From positions 385,512 to 449,511 of the forward strand of contig JACKLK010000003.1 in NCBI GenBank assembly GCA_024236015.1: DNA of 64,000 bases. Reading direction: 5' to 3'. Origin of the DNA: Rhodoferax sp. (GTDB lineage: Bacteria; Pseudomonadota; Gammaproteobacteria; Burkholderiales; Burkholderiaceae_C). Each line of letters begins with the position of its first letter. Within the stretch, counting starts at the first letter, position 1. Under the pieces are notes generated by a model that had not been told where the DNA came from, ran no database searches, and worked only from the letters and a program-made list of their open reading frames with translations. This document shows positions 48,391 through 57,227 of this stretch, piece after piece. Both the position numbers and the translations under genes were made by a program.

Positions 48391-49446
48391 ATGACCAGAG
48401 TGACGAGATGGACCCAATGGACCAGCAAGGTCCTGCTTGCAGCCGGCGTGCTGGCGGGCGCCGGCCTGCTGCAGGCGGCCCCGGTTTTTGATCGAATGGT
48501 CCTGTTCGGTGACAGCCTTTCCGATACCGGTAACACCCGCAACGTGGTCGGGGCCGGCAGCGGGCTCGTGGCCAACCTGGCCGGATACGGCAGCAACAGC
48601 CGCTTCTCCAACGGCCCGCTGTGGCATGAGACGCTGGCGCCGCTGATCGGCGTCCCGGTCAACACCGCATCGCGGTCGTCCGGCGCCAACAACTACAACT
48701 ACGCCTATGGCGGCGCACGGGTGGACAACGCCACCGGCGCCTCGGCCGGCGTATTGACGCAATACGCCGACTACAGCGCGCGTGTCGGCGCCGCGGGCTC
48801 CAATCCGAACTCGCTGTACGTGGTGTGGGCTGGCGGAAACGACGTCCGCGACCTCGTCGGCAACGCCAACCCGTTGCCCGGCATCACCAGCAGCATCAAT
48901 GCACTGCAATCCGTGTTGACCGGCCTGATCAGCAGCGGCGCCAATACGTTCCTGATCCCCAACCTGCCCGACCTGGGCATGATTCCGGAGAACCGCGGCA
49001 AGACGACCCAGGCCTCCGCCACCAGCGCAACCCAGTTGTGGAACAGCGAACTGCTCGCCATGGTCATGGACCTGACGGACCAGGCCTCGTTCTACTTCCT
49101 CGACGTGTATTCGGAATTCAACGCCTTGCTCGCCAACCCCGCGTCGTATGGCTTCACCAACACCACGGGGCAGTGCCGCTCGCTCGGGCTCCTGGGTTTC
49201 ATCGAGAACAGCTGCAGCAACCCCAGCGCCTGGGCCTTCTGGGACGCCATCCACCCGACGACAGCCGCCCATGCGGTCCTGGGTCGCGCGGCGGCCGCCG
49301 TGCTGAACGGCGCGCCGCTGCAGCATGTCCCCGAGCCGCAGTCCCTGTGGCTGGTGGTGCTGGGCGTGGCGATCGCGCTGGGCCTTCGCCGGCGGGGACA
49401 ACGGCCGGTCGCAGCGCCGACGCCCGGAGCGTGGATGCCGGCCTGA
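48391..49446 (+). CDS. GDSL/SGNH esterase with PEP-CTERM anchor
   Basis: A 351-residue exported lipase/esterase. After a signal peptide (ending QAA-PV at about residue 30) comes the GDSL block LFGDSLSDTGN with the nucleophile S42, then the NGPLWHETL block, the WAGGND motif and DAIHPTTAAH with the catalytic Asp-His. The C-terminal 39 residues start with VPEP, then a hydrophobic helix and RRR, a PEP-CTERM signal. It is one of two PEP-CTERM proteins here. Substrates are ester lipids by family, not tested. Confidence 0.9.
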   Translation: MTRVTRWTQWTSKVLLAAGVLAGAGLLQAAPVFDRMVLFGDSLSDTGNTRNVVGAGSGLVANLAGYGSNSRFSNGPLWHETLAPLIGVPVNTASRSSGANNYNYAYGGARVDNATGASAGVLTQYADYSARVGAAGSNPNSLYVVWAGGNDVRDLVGNANPLPGITSSINALQSVLTGLISSGANTFLIPNLPDLGMIPENRGKTTQASATSATQLWNSELLAMVMDLTDQASFYFLDVYSEFNALLANPASYGFTNTTGQCRSLGLLGFIENSCSNPSAWAFWDAIHPTTAAHAVLGRAAAAVLNGAPLQHVPEPQSLWLVVLGVAIALGLRRRGQRPVAAPTPGAWMPA

Positions 49447-49490
49447 CGCGCGGCGTCACGCGGCCGTCGCGGCATCGCGCCGCGCGCGCC

Positions 49491-50243
49491 TCATGCCTGA
49501 GCGGGTCCGCCGTCATCGGCCGCGACCCGCTCGTCCCGTGCGATCGCTCCATCGACGAGTTCCACCACCCGGTCACAACGCGCCGCCAGGCGCGGGTCGT
49601 GGGTCACGATGACGAACGAGGTGGAACGTTCCCGGTGCATGCGCCGCAATTCCTGGAACACCTCGTCGGACGACGCGGTGTCGAGATTGCCGGTCGGCTC
49701 GTCGGCCAGTACCACCGGCGGATCGAACACCAGCGCACGGGCGATCGCCACGCGTTGCTGCATGCCACCCGACAGTTCGGACGGACGCTTGTCCATGGCC
49801 TTGGCCAGGCCGACCGCGGCGAGCAGCTCGCGCGCACGCTCGCGTTGCTGGCGGCTGACGAAGCCATCACGGATCAGGCCCGGCATCGTGACGTTCTCCA
49901 GCGCGGTGAACGCCGGCAACAGGTGGTGGAACTGGAACACGAAACCCAGCGTGTCGCGGCGCAGCAGCGTCAATGCCCGGTCATCCAGCGAGCCCACCGC
50001 CGTGCCGTCGATGCGGTAGCTGCCCGCCGTCATGCGCTCGAGCAGGCCGACGATGTTGAGCAAGGTGCTCTTGCCTGACCCCGAAGGCCCGATCAGCGCG
50101 ACGAATTCACCGCGGTCGATCGTCAGCGACAGCCCGTGCAAGACCTCGGCCTCGCTCGGCAGGCCGACGTTGTAGGACTTGTGCACGTCCGCCAGCTCGA
50201 TCAGGCGGCCCGGTTCACGATCGCCAACGCGCGCATCGGCCAT
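49491..50243 (-). CDS. ABC transporter ATP-binding protein, MacB/LolD type
   Basis: A 250-residue ATPase of the MacB/LolD family. Walker A (GPSGSGKST), signature LSGGMQQR, Walker B (VVLADEPTGNLD) and FVIVTHD are present. With the permease (50424-51668) and adaptor (51736-53016) on the same strand it forms a tripartite export system. A 180-bp repeat-rich gap separates it from the permease, so coordinated expression is less tight than usual. LolD is also possible, but no LolC/E pair is here. Confidence 0.9.
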   Translation of the reverse strand: MADARVGDREPGRLIELADVHKSYNVGLPSEAEVLHGLSLTIDRGEFVALIGPSGSGKSTLLNIVGLLERMTAGSYRIDGTAVGSLDDRALTLLRRDTLGFVFQFHHLLPAFTALENVTMPGLIRDGFVSRQQRERARELLAAVGLAKAMDKRPSELSGGMQQRVAIARALVFDPPVVLADEPTGNLDTASSDEVFQELRRMHRERSTSFVIVTHDPRLAARCDRVVELVDGAIARDERVAADDGGPAQA

Positions 50244-50327
50244 GGTGTCAGCGCTCCCCGGCGCGGCACGCCAACCGAGGCTCATGCAAAGTCCATCGGC
50301 CGCGCAACAGCTGGGCCCAGGCCCCCG

Positions 50328-50417
50328 CGGAACTGGTTCTGCCAGGCCGCTGGGGGCGCCCCCCAGTGGGGGGTTCGGCCGGCTTACACGCAGTGAAGCC
50401 GGACAGACGGGGGGCGT
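50328..50417. repeat. Repeat modules in the permease-ATPase gap, shared with 55325-55564
   Basis: Three modules occur in order: a 22-base segment starting CGGAACTGG (50328-50349); a hairpin of six C, AGT, six G (50359-50373); and a 42-base module (50376-50417) with the hairpin CCGGCTT...AAGCCGG. The 42-base module is identical to 55523-55564. The stacked hairpins may terminate or attenuate transcription between the two transporter genes. Confidence 0.75.
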
Positions 50418-50423
50418 ACATCT

Positions 50424-51668
50424 TCATATCCGGATCGCCTGCGCCGGGTCCATGGCCGCGGCCCGGCGTGCCGGCGCGATCGCGGCGAGCACGCCGCACA
50501 CGCTGGCGATCAGTGCCACCTGCACGGCCAGCGACGCCGGCAGCGTGATCGCGAACAGCGGCTGCCCGTCCGCGCCGCGCACGAAGGTGGTGAACAGGAA
50601 GATCATCAGCAGCGCCAATGCCAGCCCCAGCACCGAACCGACGGCGCCGACGATGCCGCCCTGTACCAGGAACACGCGCACCATCTGGCCGCGGGTCGCG
50701 CCCATGGCCCGCAGGATGCCGATCTCGCGGCGTTTCTGCACCACCGACACCACCAGCACGCTGGCAATGCCCAGCACCACGACGATCAGCACGATGATCC
50801 GGATCAGCCCGGTGCTGACCGACTGGGCGTTGAGCGCCGACACCAGCTGCGCATTGGTCTCCTGCCAGCTCTCGACCTGGTACGGGAACTGGCGCCGCAG
50901 GTCGGCCGCCATGTCCTTGGCGGCCCAGACGTCGACCAGCGCGAGGTCCAGGCTGGTCGCGCCGCCCGGCAGGCCGAGCAGGCTTTGCGCCAGCCGCAGC
51001 GGCACGATGACGGTGCGTCGGTTCAGCTCGCGCACACCCAGGTCGACCAGCGCGGTCACGCGGACCGTTTCGCTGACCGTGCCGGTGAGCACCGTCAGCC
51101 GGTCCCCCGGCCGCAGGCCCAGGTCGGCCGCCAGCTCGATGCCGATGATGCCTTCACCGGGCTCGAGCCGTGCCGTGCCGGCAACGACCTTCTCGCGCAG
51201 GCGCACGACCCGGTCGTAGCGGTCCAGGTCGACACCCGACAAGGCCACCGACTGCGTCGCCTCGCCGCGGATCGCCAGGCCGCCGCCGGCGACGATGGGC
51301 GAGACCGCGGCCACGCCCGGCCAGTTTTCCAGCAGCGGCAACATCGACTGCCAGTTCGACACCGAGCGCAGCCGCTGGGCCTTGGCCTGCACGTCGCTGA
51401 GCACGATGGCACCCGGCTCCTTGCGCCGCGCCGACGCGACGACGTCATCGGGCGACTGCAGCGTCACGTGCGCCTGCCCGCCGAGTGTCTTGTCGAAGGT
51501 GTTCTGCTGCAAGCCGGTCACCAGCGCCGAGATGTAGGCGATGACGGCCACGCCGGCGGCAACACCCACCATGATCAACACCGTCTGCAAGCGCCCCTCG
51601 CGCAGGAAACGCACCGCGACACGGATTTCGAAACCGAGCCAGGCGGAGATGGCCCCCAAGCCTGGCAT
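50424..51668 (-). CDS. FtsX/MacB-like ABC export permease
   Basis: A 414-residue permease with one N-terminal helix, a large periplasmic domain (about residues 50-280) and three C-terminal helices, the MacB/LolC topology. The coupling region KRREIGILRAMGATRGQMVRVFLVQG is diagnostic. The start at 51668 was chosen because the upstream in-frame extension to 51731 translates repeat DNA. The ATG lies in the loop of a five-base-pair hairpin. Partner genes are on both sides. Confidence 0.88.
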   Translation of the reverse strand: MPGLGAISAWLGFEIRVAVRFLREGRLQTVLIMVGVAAGVAVIAYISALVTGLQQNTFDKTLGGQAHVTLQSPDDVVASARRKEPGAIVLSDVQAKAQRLRSVSNWQSMLPLLENWPGVAAVSPIVAGGGLAIRGEATQSVALSGVDLDRYDRVVRLREKVVAGTARLEPGEGIIGIELAADLGLRPGDRLTVLTGTVSETVRVTALVDLGVRELNRRTVIVPLRLAQSLLGLPGGATSLDLALVDVWAAKDMAADLRRQFPYQVESWQETNAQLVSALNAQSVSTGLIRIIVLIVVVLGIASVLVVSVVQKRREIGILRAMGATRGQMVRVFLVQGGIVGAVGSVLGLALALLMIFLFTTFVRGADGQPLFAITLPASLAVQVALIASVCGVLAAIAPARRAAAMDPAQAIRI

Positions 51669-51675
51669 CGCCAGG

Positions 51676-51723
51676 CCCCCCGAGGGGGAGCGAGAAAACT
51701 GGGGAACGGCCCGGCGTTTTCTC
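51676..51723. repeat. Hairpin repeat in the leader of the export permease
   Basis: Two dyads lie in the 67-bp gap between adaptor and permease: CCCCC/GGGGG around CGA (51676-51688) and GAGAAAAC (51692-51699) with GTTTTCTC (51716-51723) around a 16-base loop. All are perfect in their arms. I recall similar gap sequences in Burkholderiales genomes, but could not search. It may regulate translation of the permease or be a mobile repeat. Confidence 0.6.
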
Positions 51724-51735
51724 ATGCCCATGTGC

Positions 51736-53016
51736 TCAGCGCCCCATCATGTTGGTCAGCTGCGCCGCGCCGTTGCCCGCGCCGGCAGCGGCGGAGGCGC
51801 CATGCAGGTCGGGCTCGACGACCCGCGCGCGCACCCGCTGACCCAGCGGCAGCCGCATGTCGAGCACGACCTCGTCGCCCTCCTCCAGGCCCAGGCGCAC
51901 CTCGGCCGCGCCCAGCGTGCGCAGCCCCAGGCCCACGTCGCGCTCCTCGATGCGGCCGTCCTCGATCACCCGCACCCGCGCGATGTTGACGTCGGCGGTG
52001 CGGATCAGCGCGGCAATCGGCAGCACCAGCGCACGGTTGCGCCGGCCGGTCTCGACCTCGATCGACAACGTCATGTCCTCGCGCAGGAAGGCGGGCGCCT
52101 CGCCCTGCAGCGCGAACGTGACCTCGATCGCGCCGCGTTGCGGGTCCACCGCCGGCGAGATCGACAAGACCCTGGCGGCAAAACGCCGCCCCGGGTAGGC
52201 ATCGGCCAGCACCGATGCCGGTTGGCCAAGCGCCAGCTGGTCCAGGAACCGTTCGTCGACCTGTGCGCTGAGCCGGGTCGGACCATCGAGCGCCAAGGTC
52301 AGCAAGGCCTTGCCCGGCTGCACGATCTGCCCCGGCTCGACCGCGCGTGCCAGCACGACGGCGTCGGCGGGTGCGCGCAGGCGGGTCTGCGCCAGCCGGG
52401 CCTGCGCGGCGTCGATGCTGGCCTGCGCCAGCGACAGCTGGGCCTGCGCCTGCGCCACCTCGGTGCCGGCCTCGCCGACCGCCTGCACCTGGGTCCGGGC
52501 CGTGGCAAGTTGTGCGGCGGCCACGTCGCGCGCGCGGCGCGCCTCGTCCAGCCGCGATGCGCTCAGGAAACCCTGCGCCACCAGTTGCTGCACCCGCGCG
52601 AATTCCGACTGCGCCGCATCCAGCGCCGCCTGGGCCTGGGTCACGGCCGCCTGGGCCGAACCCCGTCCGGTGCTGCGCAGGCCGGCCAGCCGCGCCTGCG
52701 CCTGGGCGCGCGAGGCCTGCGCCTGCGCCAGCGTCGCCCGCAGCTCGGCCGACTCCAGTTCCACCAGCAAGCCACCTTCGCGCACCGATTCGCCCTCGCG
52801 CACCAGCACCTTCTCGACCCGACCGGTCACGGTGCTGCCGACGTCGACGCGCGACAAGGTCTCGACACGGGCGGCGAACTGCAGGGTGCGCACCAGGGGC
52901 GCATGGCGCAACTCGACCACGTCGACCTCGACCGGGCGCTGCATCCACACCAGCGCAGCCCCCGCGGCCAGCACCAGCACGACTGCGACCAGCAGAACCC
53001 GGAGCCAGCGTTTCAC
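51736..53016 (-). CDS. Periplasmic adaptor (membrane fusion) protein, MacA-like
   Basis: A 426-residue adaptor. One N-terminal membrane anchor (residues 5-25) is followed by the lipoyl half-motif GRVEKVLVREGESVREGGLLVELE, a long Ala/Gln-rich coiled hairpin (about residues 85-210) and the matching second half TRLRAPADAVVLARAVEPGQIVQPG. A beta-barrel domain follows. It links an inner-membrane ABC exporter to an outer-membrane channel. The GTG start at 53016 has GAGG seven bases upstream. It is the first gene of the export system, 16 bp after ruvB. Confidence 0.9.
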   Translation of the reverse strand: MKRWLRVLLVAVVLVLAAGAALVWMQRPVEVDVVELRHAPLVRTLQFAARVETLSRVDVGSTVTGRVEKVLVREGESVREGGLLVELESAELRATLAQAQASRAQAQARLAGLRSTGRGSAQAAVTQAQAALDAAQSEFARVQQLVAQGFLSASRLDEARRARDVAAAQLATARTQVQAVGEAGTEVAQAQAQLSLAQASIDAAQARLAQTRLRAPADAVVLARAVEPGQIVQPGKALLTLALDGPTRLSAQVDERFLDQLALGQPASVLADAYPGRRFAARVLSISPAVDPQRGAIEVTFALQGEAPAFLREDMTLSIEVETGRRNRALVLPIAALIRTADVNIARVRVIEDGRIEERDVGLGLRTLGAAEVRLGLEEGDEVVLDMRLPLGQRVRARVVEPDLHGASAAAGAGNGAAQLTNMMGR

Positions 53017-53032
53017 GACACGGCCTCGCCGT

Positions 53033-54097
53033 TCAGTTGCCGAACATGTCGGCACCGCCGGCGCTGCTCGGCGGGGCCACGCCGAGATGGCGATACGCGG
53101 CCAGCGTGGCGATGCGTCCGCGCGGCGTGCGTTGCAGGAAACCCTGCTGGATCAGGTAGGGCTCGATCACGTCCTCGATCGTCTCGCGCTCCTCGCCGAT
53201 GCTCGAGGCGATGTTGTCCAGCCCGACCGGCCCGCCGTCGAAACGCAGCACCACGGCCTCGAGCAGCTTGCGGTCCATCACGTCGAAACCCTGCGGGTCG
53301 ACGTCGAGCATGGCCAGCGCGCGGTTGGCCATGTCCAGCGTGATCGCGCCGCTGCCCTTGACCTCGGCGTAGTCGCGTACCCGGCGCAGCAGGCGGTTCG
53401 CGATCCGCGGCGTGCCGCGCGAACGCCGCGCGATCTCGAAGCCGCCGTCGTCGTCGATCGGCACCTTGAGCAGACCGGCGCTGCGCCGCACGATCAGCGC
53501 CAGTTCGTCGGCGGTATAGAACTCCAGCCGCGCCACGATGCCGAAGCGGTCGCGCAAGGGGTTGGTCAACATGCCGGCGCGCGTGGTCGCGCCCACCAGC
53601 GTGAACGGCTGCAGGTCGAGCTTGATCGAACGCGCTGCCGGCCCTTCGCCGATCATGATGTCGATCTTGTAGTCTTCCAGCGCCGGATACAGGATCTCCT
53701 CGACCACCGGCGAGAGCCGGTGGATCTCGTCGATGAACAACACATCGTTCTTCTCGAGGTTGGTCAGCAACGCGGCCAGGTCCTTGGGTTTCTCGAGCAC
53801 CGGGCCGCTGGTCTGGCGCAGGTTGACGCCCAGCTCGTGCGCGATGATGTGCGACAGCGTCGTCTTGCCCAGGCCCGGTGGTCCGAACAGCAACACATGG
53901 TCCAGCGCCTCGGCGCGCTTGCGCGCCGCGCCGACGAAGATCTCGAGCTGCTCGCGGATCTTGGCCTGCCCGACATAGTCGTCCAGCAGCTTGGGCCGCA
54001 AGGCGCGCTCGATCACCTCCTCGTTGGGCGAGGCGGTCGAGGCCGACAACACCCGGCGTACCGGTGCATCGGAAAAATCGTCGGTCTGGATGGTCAC
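53033..54097 (-). CDS. ruvB: Holliday junction branch migration ATPase RuvB
   Basis: A 354-residue AAA+ motor. Walker A is GPPGLGKTT (residues 72-80), Walker B VLFIDEIHRL, the arginine-bearing segments TTRAGML and the RGTPRIANRLLRRVRDYAE sensor-2 region are intact, with a C-terminal winged helix. It drives branch migration with RuvA. In most bacteria it lies directly after ruvA. Here a divergently read carbonic anhydrase gene and repeats separate them. Confidence 0.96.
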   Translation of the reverse strand: MTIQTDDFSDAPVRRVLSASTASPNEEVIERALRPKLLDDYVGQAKIREQLEIFVGAARKRAEALDHVLLFGPPGLGKTTLSHIIAHELGVNLRQTSGPVLEKPKDLAALLTNLEKNDVLFIDEIHRLSPVVEEILYPALEDYKIDIMIGEGPAARSIKLDLQPFTLVGATTRAGMLTNPLRDRFGIVARLEFYTADELALIVRRSAGLLKVPIDDDGGFEIARRSRGTPRIANRLLRRVRDYAEVKGSGAITLDMANRALAMLDVDPQGFDVMDRKLLEAVVLRFDGGPVGLDNIASSIGEERETIEDVIEPYLIQQGFLQRTPRGRIATLAAYRHLGVAPPSSAGGADMFGN

Positions 54098-54254
54098 GTG
54101 GCACGCGGCGCGATAAGGCCCGGAAACAGGGATCTCTGACTATACTGCGCGCCCCGTGACGGGCTGCGCGGCGACCGCCCGGCTCAAGTCCACGCCGCTT
54201 GTTGCCGATACCCAAGCCATGCCGTATTGCTCCCCCTTGCCCGCCGCGCACCGG

Positions 54255-55271
54255 ATGGCGCATCGAAACCTTCTTGCGCTGGTGCTGGCCGTCACCGCCA
54301 TGTTCGTGCCCGCGACCGTCATCGCGCAGACGCAGGCCCCGGCCGCGCCCACACCCAAGGAGATCGGCGACCAGGTGCGACGCGCGCTCGCCGGCGGCGT
54401 CGCCCGCGACAAGGAACTGACGGTCGGCGCTGGCAGCGGCAGCGCCGCGGCCGGTTCGGCGACGGGGCCGTCCAAACGGCCGGCCAATCCGCGGGCCAGC
54501 CGCCAGTACATCCGGGCCCGGGCGGCAGAACTGGCCGGACGTCCGCCGCCGATGGAGGAGATCGTGGACCCGGCCCGGCCGGTCGGCGAGGCGCACTGGG
54601 CCTACCACGGCATCAACGGCCCGCAGGCCTGGGGCATGCTCAAGCCCGAATACGCGACCTGCGCCACCGGCCAGCGCCAGTCGCCGATCAACATCGACGA
54701 GTCGATCACGCTGCGCGGCCCGGCCGAAGCGATCCAGTTCGCCTATGGCCCCAGCAACGCCACCATCGTCAACAACGGCCACACGGTGCAGGTCGACATG
54801 AACGGCGACAACGGCATCTTCGTGCGCGGGTCGCGTTTTCACCTGATCCAGATGCATTTCCACCATCCGGCCGAGGAGCAGATCAACTTCCGCACCTACG
54901 CCATGGTGGCGCACCTGGTGCACCGCAACCACCTGGGCCAGCTGGCGGTGGTCGCCGTGCTGCTGGAGCCGGGCGAGGCCAATCCGGTCATCGACCACCT
55001 GTGGACCTACATGCCGCTGGGCAAGGACGACCGGGTGCCGTTTCCGCGCGGCTCGGTCGACCTGACCGGCCTGCTGCCCAAGGACCCGCTGTATTACCAG
55101 TTCATGGGTTCGCTGACGACACCGCCGTGCACCGAAGACGTGTTGTGGATGGTGCTCAAGCAGCCGGTGACCATCAGCCACGAACAGCTGCGGCTGTTCG
55201 CCCAGCAGTTCCCCAACAACGCCCGGCCGGTGCAGCCGATCAACGGTCGCGTGGTGCGCGAGGCGCGCTGA
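54255..55271 (+). CDS. cah: Periplasmic alpha-type carbonic anhydrase
   Basis: A 338-residue enzyme that hydrates CO2. A signal peptide (residues 1-25, ending VIA-QT) and an 80-residue low-complexity linker precede the catalytic domain. It has the RQSPINI pattern and the zinc ligands H201, H203 (QMHFHHP) and H220 (MVAHLVH). At the position of the glutamate that hydrogen-bonds the third ligand in animal enzymes stands V218, a change I recall in other proteobacterial members. The start at 54255 is the ATG closest to the signal peptide. The gene sits inverted between ruvA and ruvB. Confidence 0.9.
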   Translation: MAHRNLLALVLAVTAMFVPATVIAQTQAPAAPTPKEIGDQVRRALAGGVARDKELTVGAGSGSAAAGSATGPSKRPANPRASRQYIRARAAELAGRPPPMEEIVDPARPVGEAHWAYHGINGPQAWGMLKPEYATCATGQRQSPINIDESITLRGPAEAIQFAYGPSNATIVNNGHTVQVDMNGDNGIFVRGSRFHLIQMHFHHPAEEQINFRTYAMVAHLVHRNHLGQLAVVAVLLEPGEANPVIDHLWTYMPLGKDDRVPFPRGSVDLTGLLPKDPLYYQFMGSLTTPPCTEDVLWMVLKQPVTISHEQLRLFAQQFPNNARPVQPINGRVVREAR

Positions 55272-55324
55272 CCGGATGTCTTGTTGCGCCGCCCGGGACC
55301 GTGAACCGGACCAGCGGAGCCCCA

Positions 55325-55564
55325 CGGAACTGGCTCTGCCAGGCCGGTATGAAAGAGAAAGATCGAGCAGTTGCACTGCAGCCCCGACCAGGGGCCGCCG
55401 CGCACGGCCGCTCCGAAGCGGCCGGCCCGCCCCCCAGTGGGGGGTGAGGCCCGCGGCTCCAAGCCTGCCTGCGCAGGCTTGGACGGGCCGAAGGGGCGCC
55501 TGCCTCTGGCAGCGCCACGACTCGGCCGGCTTACACGCAGTGAAGCCGGACAGACGGGGGGCGT
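55325..55564. repeat. Repeat-filled 301-bp gap between cah and ruvA
   Basis: The gap between two converging genes (55272-55572) has four modules: the 22-base segment at 55325-55346 (21 of 22 bases shared with 50328-50349), the C6-AGT-G6 hairpin (55430-55444), an 11-bp-stem hairpin with AAGCCTGC/GCAGGCTT arms (55458-55483), and the 42-base module (55523-55564) identical to 50376-50417. No gene is supported in this stretch. Confidence 0.75.
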
Positions 55565-55572
55565 CCTTCAGC

Positions 55573-56148
55573 TCATCCGCGCGACAGCGACTTGAGCGCG
55601 AGCTTGATGCCTTCGCTCACGCCCACGCCCGCGGGCAGCGACTTGAGTGCCTGCGCCGCCTCCTTGTCGCTGTAACCCAGCGCCACCAGGGCCTGCAGGA
55701 TGTCGGCCTGCGCATCGTCACCCGGCGCGGCCGGCGCGCCGATGTCGGCGCCGAGCTTGCCCTTGAGCTCGAGCAGCAGCCGCTCGGCGATCTTCTTGCC
55801 GATGCCCGGCACCTTGACCAGCCGACCCGGCTCCTGGCCCGTGACCGCATGCGCGAGATCGGACACCGTCATGCCCGACAGCACCGCCAGCGCCGTGCGC
55901 GGACCGACGCCGGAGATCTTGATCAACTGCCGGAACGCCTCGCGCTCGGGCGCGCTGCCGAAGCCGTAGAGGATCTGCGCATCCTCGCGCACCACGAAGT
56001 GGGTCAGCAGGCTGACCGGCTCCCCGCGCCCGGGCAGGTTGTAATAGGTGCTCATCGGCACGAACACCTCGTAACCCACGCCGCCACACTCCACCAGAAC
56101 CTGCGGCGGGTTCTTCTCGCCCAGGGTGCCGGTCAACTTGCCTATCAT
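55573..56148 (-). CDS. ruvA: Holliday junction DNA helicase subunit RuvA
   Basis: A 191-residue RuvA. The OB-fold start MIGKLTGTLGEKNPPQVLVECGGVGYEV, the paired helix-hairpin-helix elements (ISGVGPRTALAVL, VPGIGKKIAERLLLEL) and a C-terminal three-helix RuvB-binding domain (SDKEAAQALKSLP) are all present. RuvA binds the junction and recruits RuvB. It starts 61 bases from the divergent phoH-like gene. Confidence 0.96.
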   Translation of the reverse strand: MIGKLTGTLGEKNPPQVLVECGGVGYEVFVPMSTYYNLPGRGEPVSLLTHFVVREDAQILYGFGSAPEREAFRQLIKISGVGPRTALAVLSGMTVSDLAHAVTGQEPGRLVKVPGIGKKIAERLLLELKGKLGADIGAPAAPGDDAQADILQALVALGYSDKEAAQALKSLPAGVGVSEGIKLALKSLSRG

Positions 56149-56209
56149 CGGGGGTCCTGTCCTTCCCAGTCACGGGCACCACCGCGGTTCCCACGCCGGA
56201 ATTATCAAC

Positions 56210-57208
56210 GTGATCCTCCGCCACATCTTCTCGCCGCCCAACAACACGCGCATGACCAACCTGTGCGGCCCGATGGACGAGCATCTGCGCACCATCGAGA
56301 CCGCGCTGCAGGTCAGCATCGCGCACCGGCACGAGCAGTTCAAGGTGGACGGCCCCAAGGAAAAGGCCCGGCGCGGCATGGAGATGTTGCAGGCGCTGTA
56401 CGAGATGGCGGATCGCCCGATCGACGCGGCCACGGTGCAGCTGATGCTGGCCGGCGACAGCCGCATGAACGACGCCGAGGCGCCCGGCCTGCAGACCCGG
56501 CGCGCCGACCTCAAGCCGCGCACACCGAACCAGGCGACCTACCTGGACAACATCACCGGCCATGACGTGACCTTCGGCATCGGGCCGGCCGGCACCGGCA
56601 AGACCTACCTCGCGGTCGCCTGCGCGGTCGATGCTTTGCAGCGCAGCGCGGTGCAGCGCATCGTGCTGACCCGCCCGGCGGTCGAGGCTGGCGAGCGCCT
56701 GGGTTTCCTGCCCGGCGACCTGAACCAGAAGATCGACCCCTACCTGCGCCCGCTGTACGACGCCCTGTACGACCTGATGGGTTTCGATGCGGTGCAAAAG
56801 GCGTTCGAGCGCCAGGCGATCGAGATCGCGCCGCTGGCCTTCATGCGCGGGCGCACGCTGAACAACGCCTTCGTGATCCTGGACGAGGCGCAGAACACCA
56901 CGCCCGAGCAGATGAAGATGTTCCTGACCCGCATCGGATTCGGCGCCAAGGCCGTGGTCACCGGCGACGTCAGCCAGATCGACCTGCCCAAGTCCCAGCT
57001 CAGCGGCCTGATCGACGCCGAACGGGTGCTGCGCCGGGTCAAGGGCATCGCCATCACCCGGCTCACCAGCGCCGACGTGGTGCGCCACCCGCTGGTGGCA
57101 CGCATCGTCGATGCCTACGACATGCGCCGCGGCGAGCGGGACGACCGCGATGGCGACGCGGCACCGCCACCACCGGCCCGGACGGCGGCGCGCAAGCGCG
57201 CGAGCTGA
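56210..57208 (+). CDS. ybeZ: PhoH-like ATPase (YbeZ)
   Basis: A 332-residue PhoH-family P-loop protein. Walker A is GPAGTGKTY, Walker B FVILDEAQNTT, and GDVSQIDLP is the conserved sensor region. It works with YbeY in ribosome and rRNA quality control. I placed the start at GTG 56210 so that the chain begins VILRHIFSPPNNTR, a pattern I recall from relatives. The ATG at 56252 would remove 14 residues. A basic Pro-rich tail ends the chain. Confidence 0.92.
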   Translation: MILRHIFSPPNNTRMTNLCGPMDEHLRTIETALQVSIAHRHEQFKVDGPKEKARRGMEMLQALYEMADRPIDAATVQLMLAGDSRMNDAEAPGLQTRRADLKPRTPNQATYLDNITGHDVTFGIGPAGTGKTYLAVACAVDALQRSAVQRIVLTRPAVEAGERLGFLPGDLNQKIDPYLRPLYDALYDLMGFDAVQKAFERQAIEIAPLAFMRGRTLNNAFVILDEAQNTTPEQMKMFLTRIGFGAKAVVTGDVSQIDLPKSQLSGLIDAERVLRRVKGIAITRLTSADVVRHPLVARIVDAYDMRRGERDDRDGDAAPPPPARTAARKRAS

Positions 57209-57227
57209 ACGCGGGGGATCGCGCTCC

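Noticed and set aside
49491..53016. LolCDE lipoprotein export system
   Set aside because: There is one permease, not a LolC/LolE pair, and a MacA-like adaptor precedes it. The MacAB-type export reading fits better.
55272..55572. Insertion-sequence remnant between cah and ruvA
   Set aside because: No transposase fragment or terminal inverted repeats with target duplication were found. The content is short hairpin modules only.
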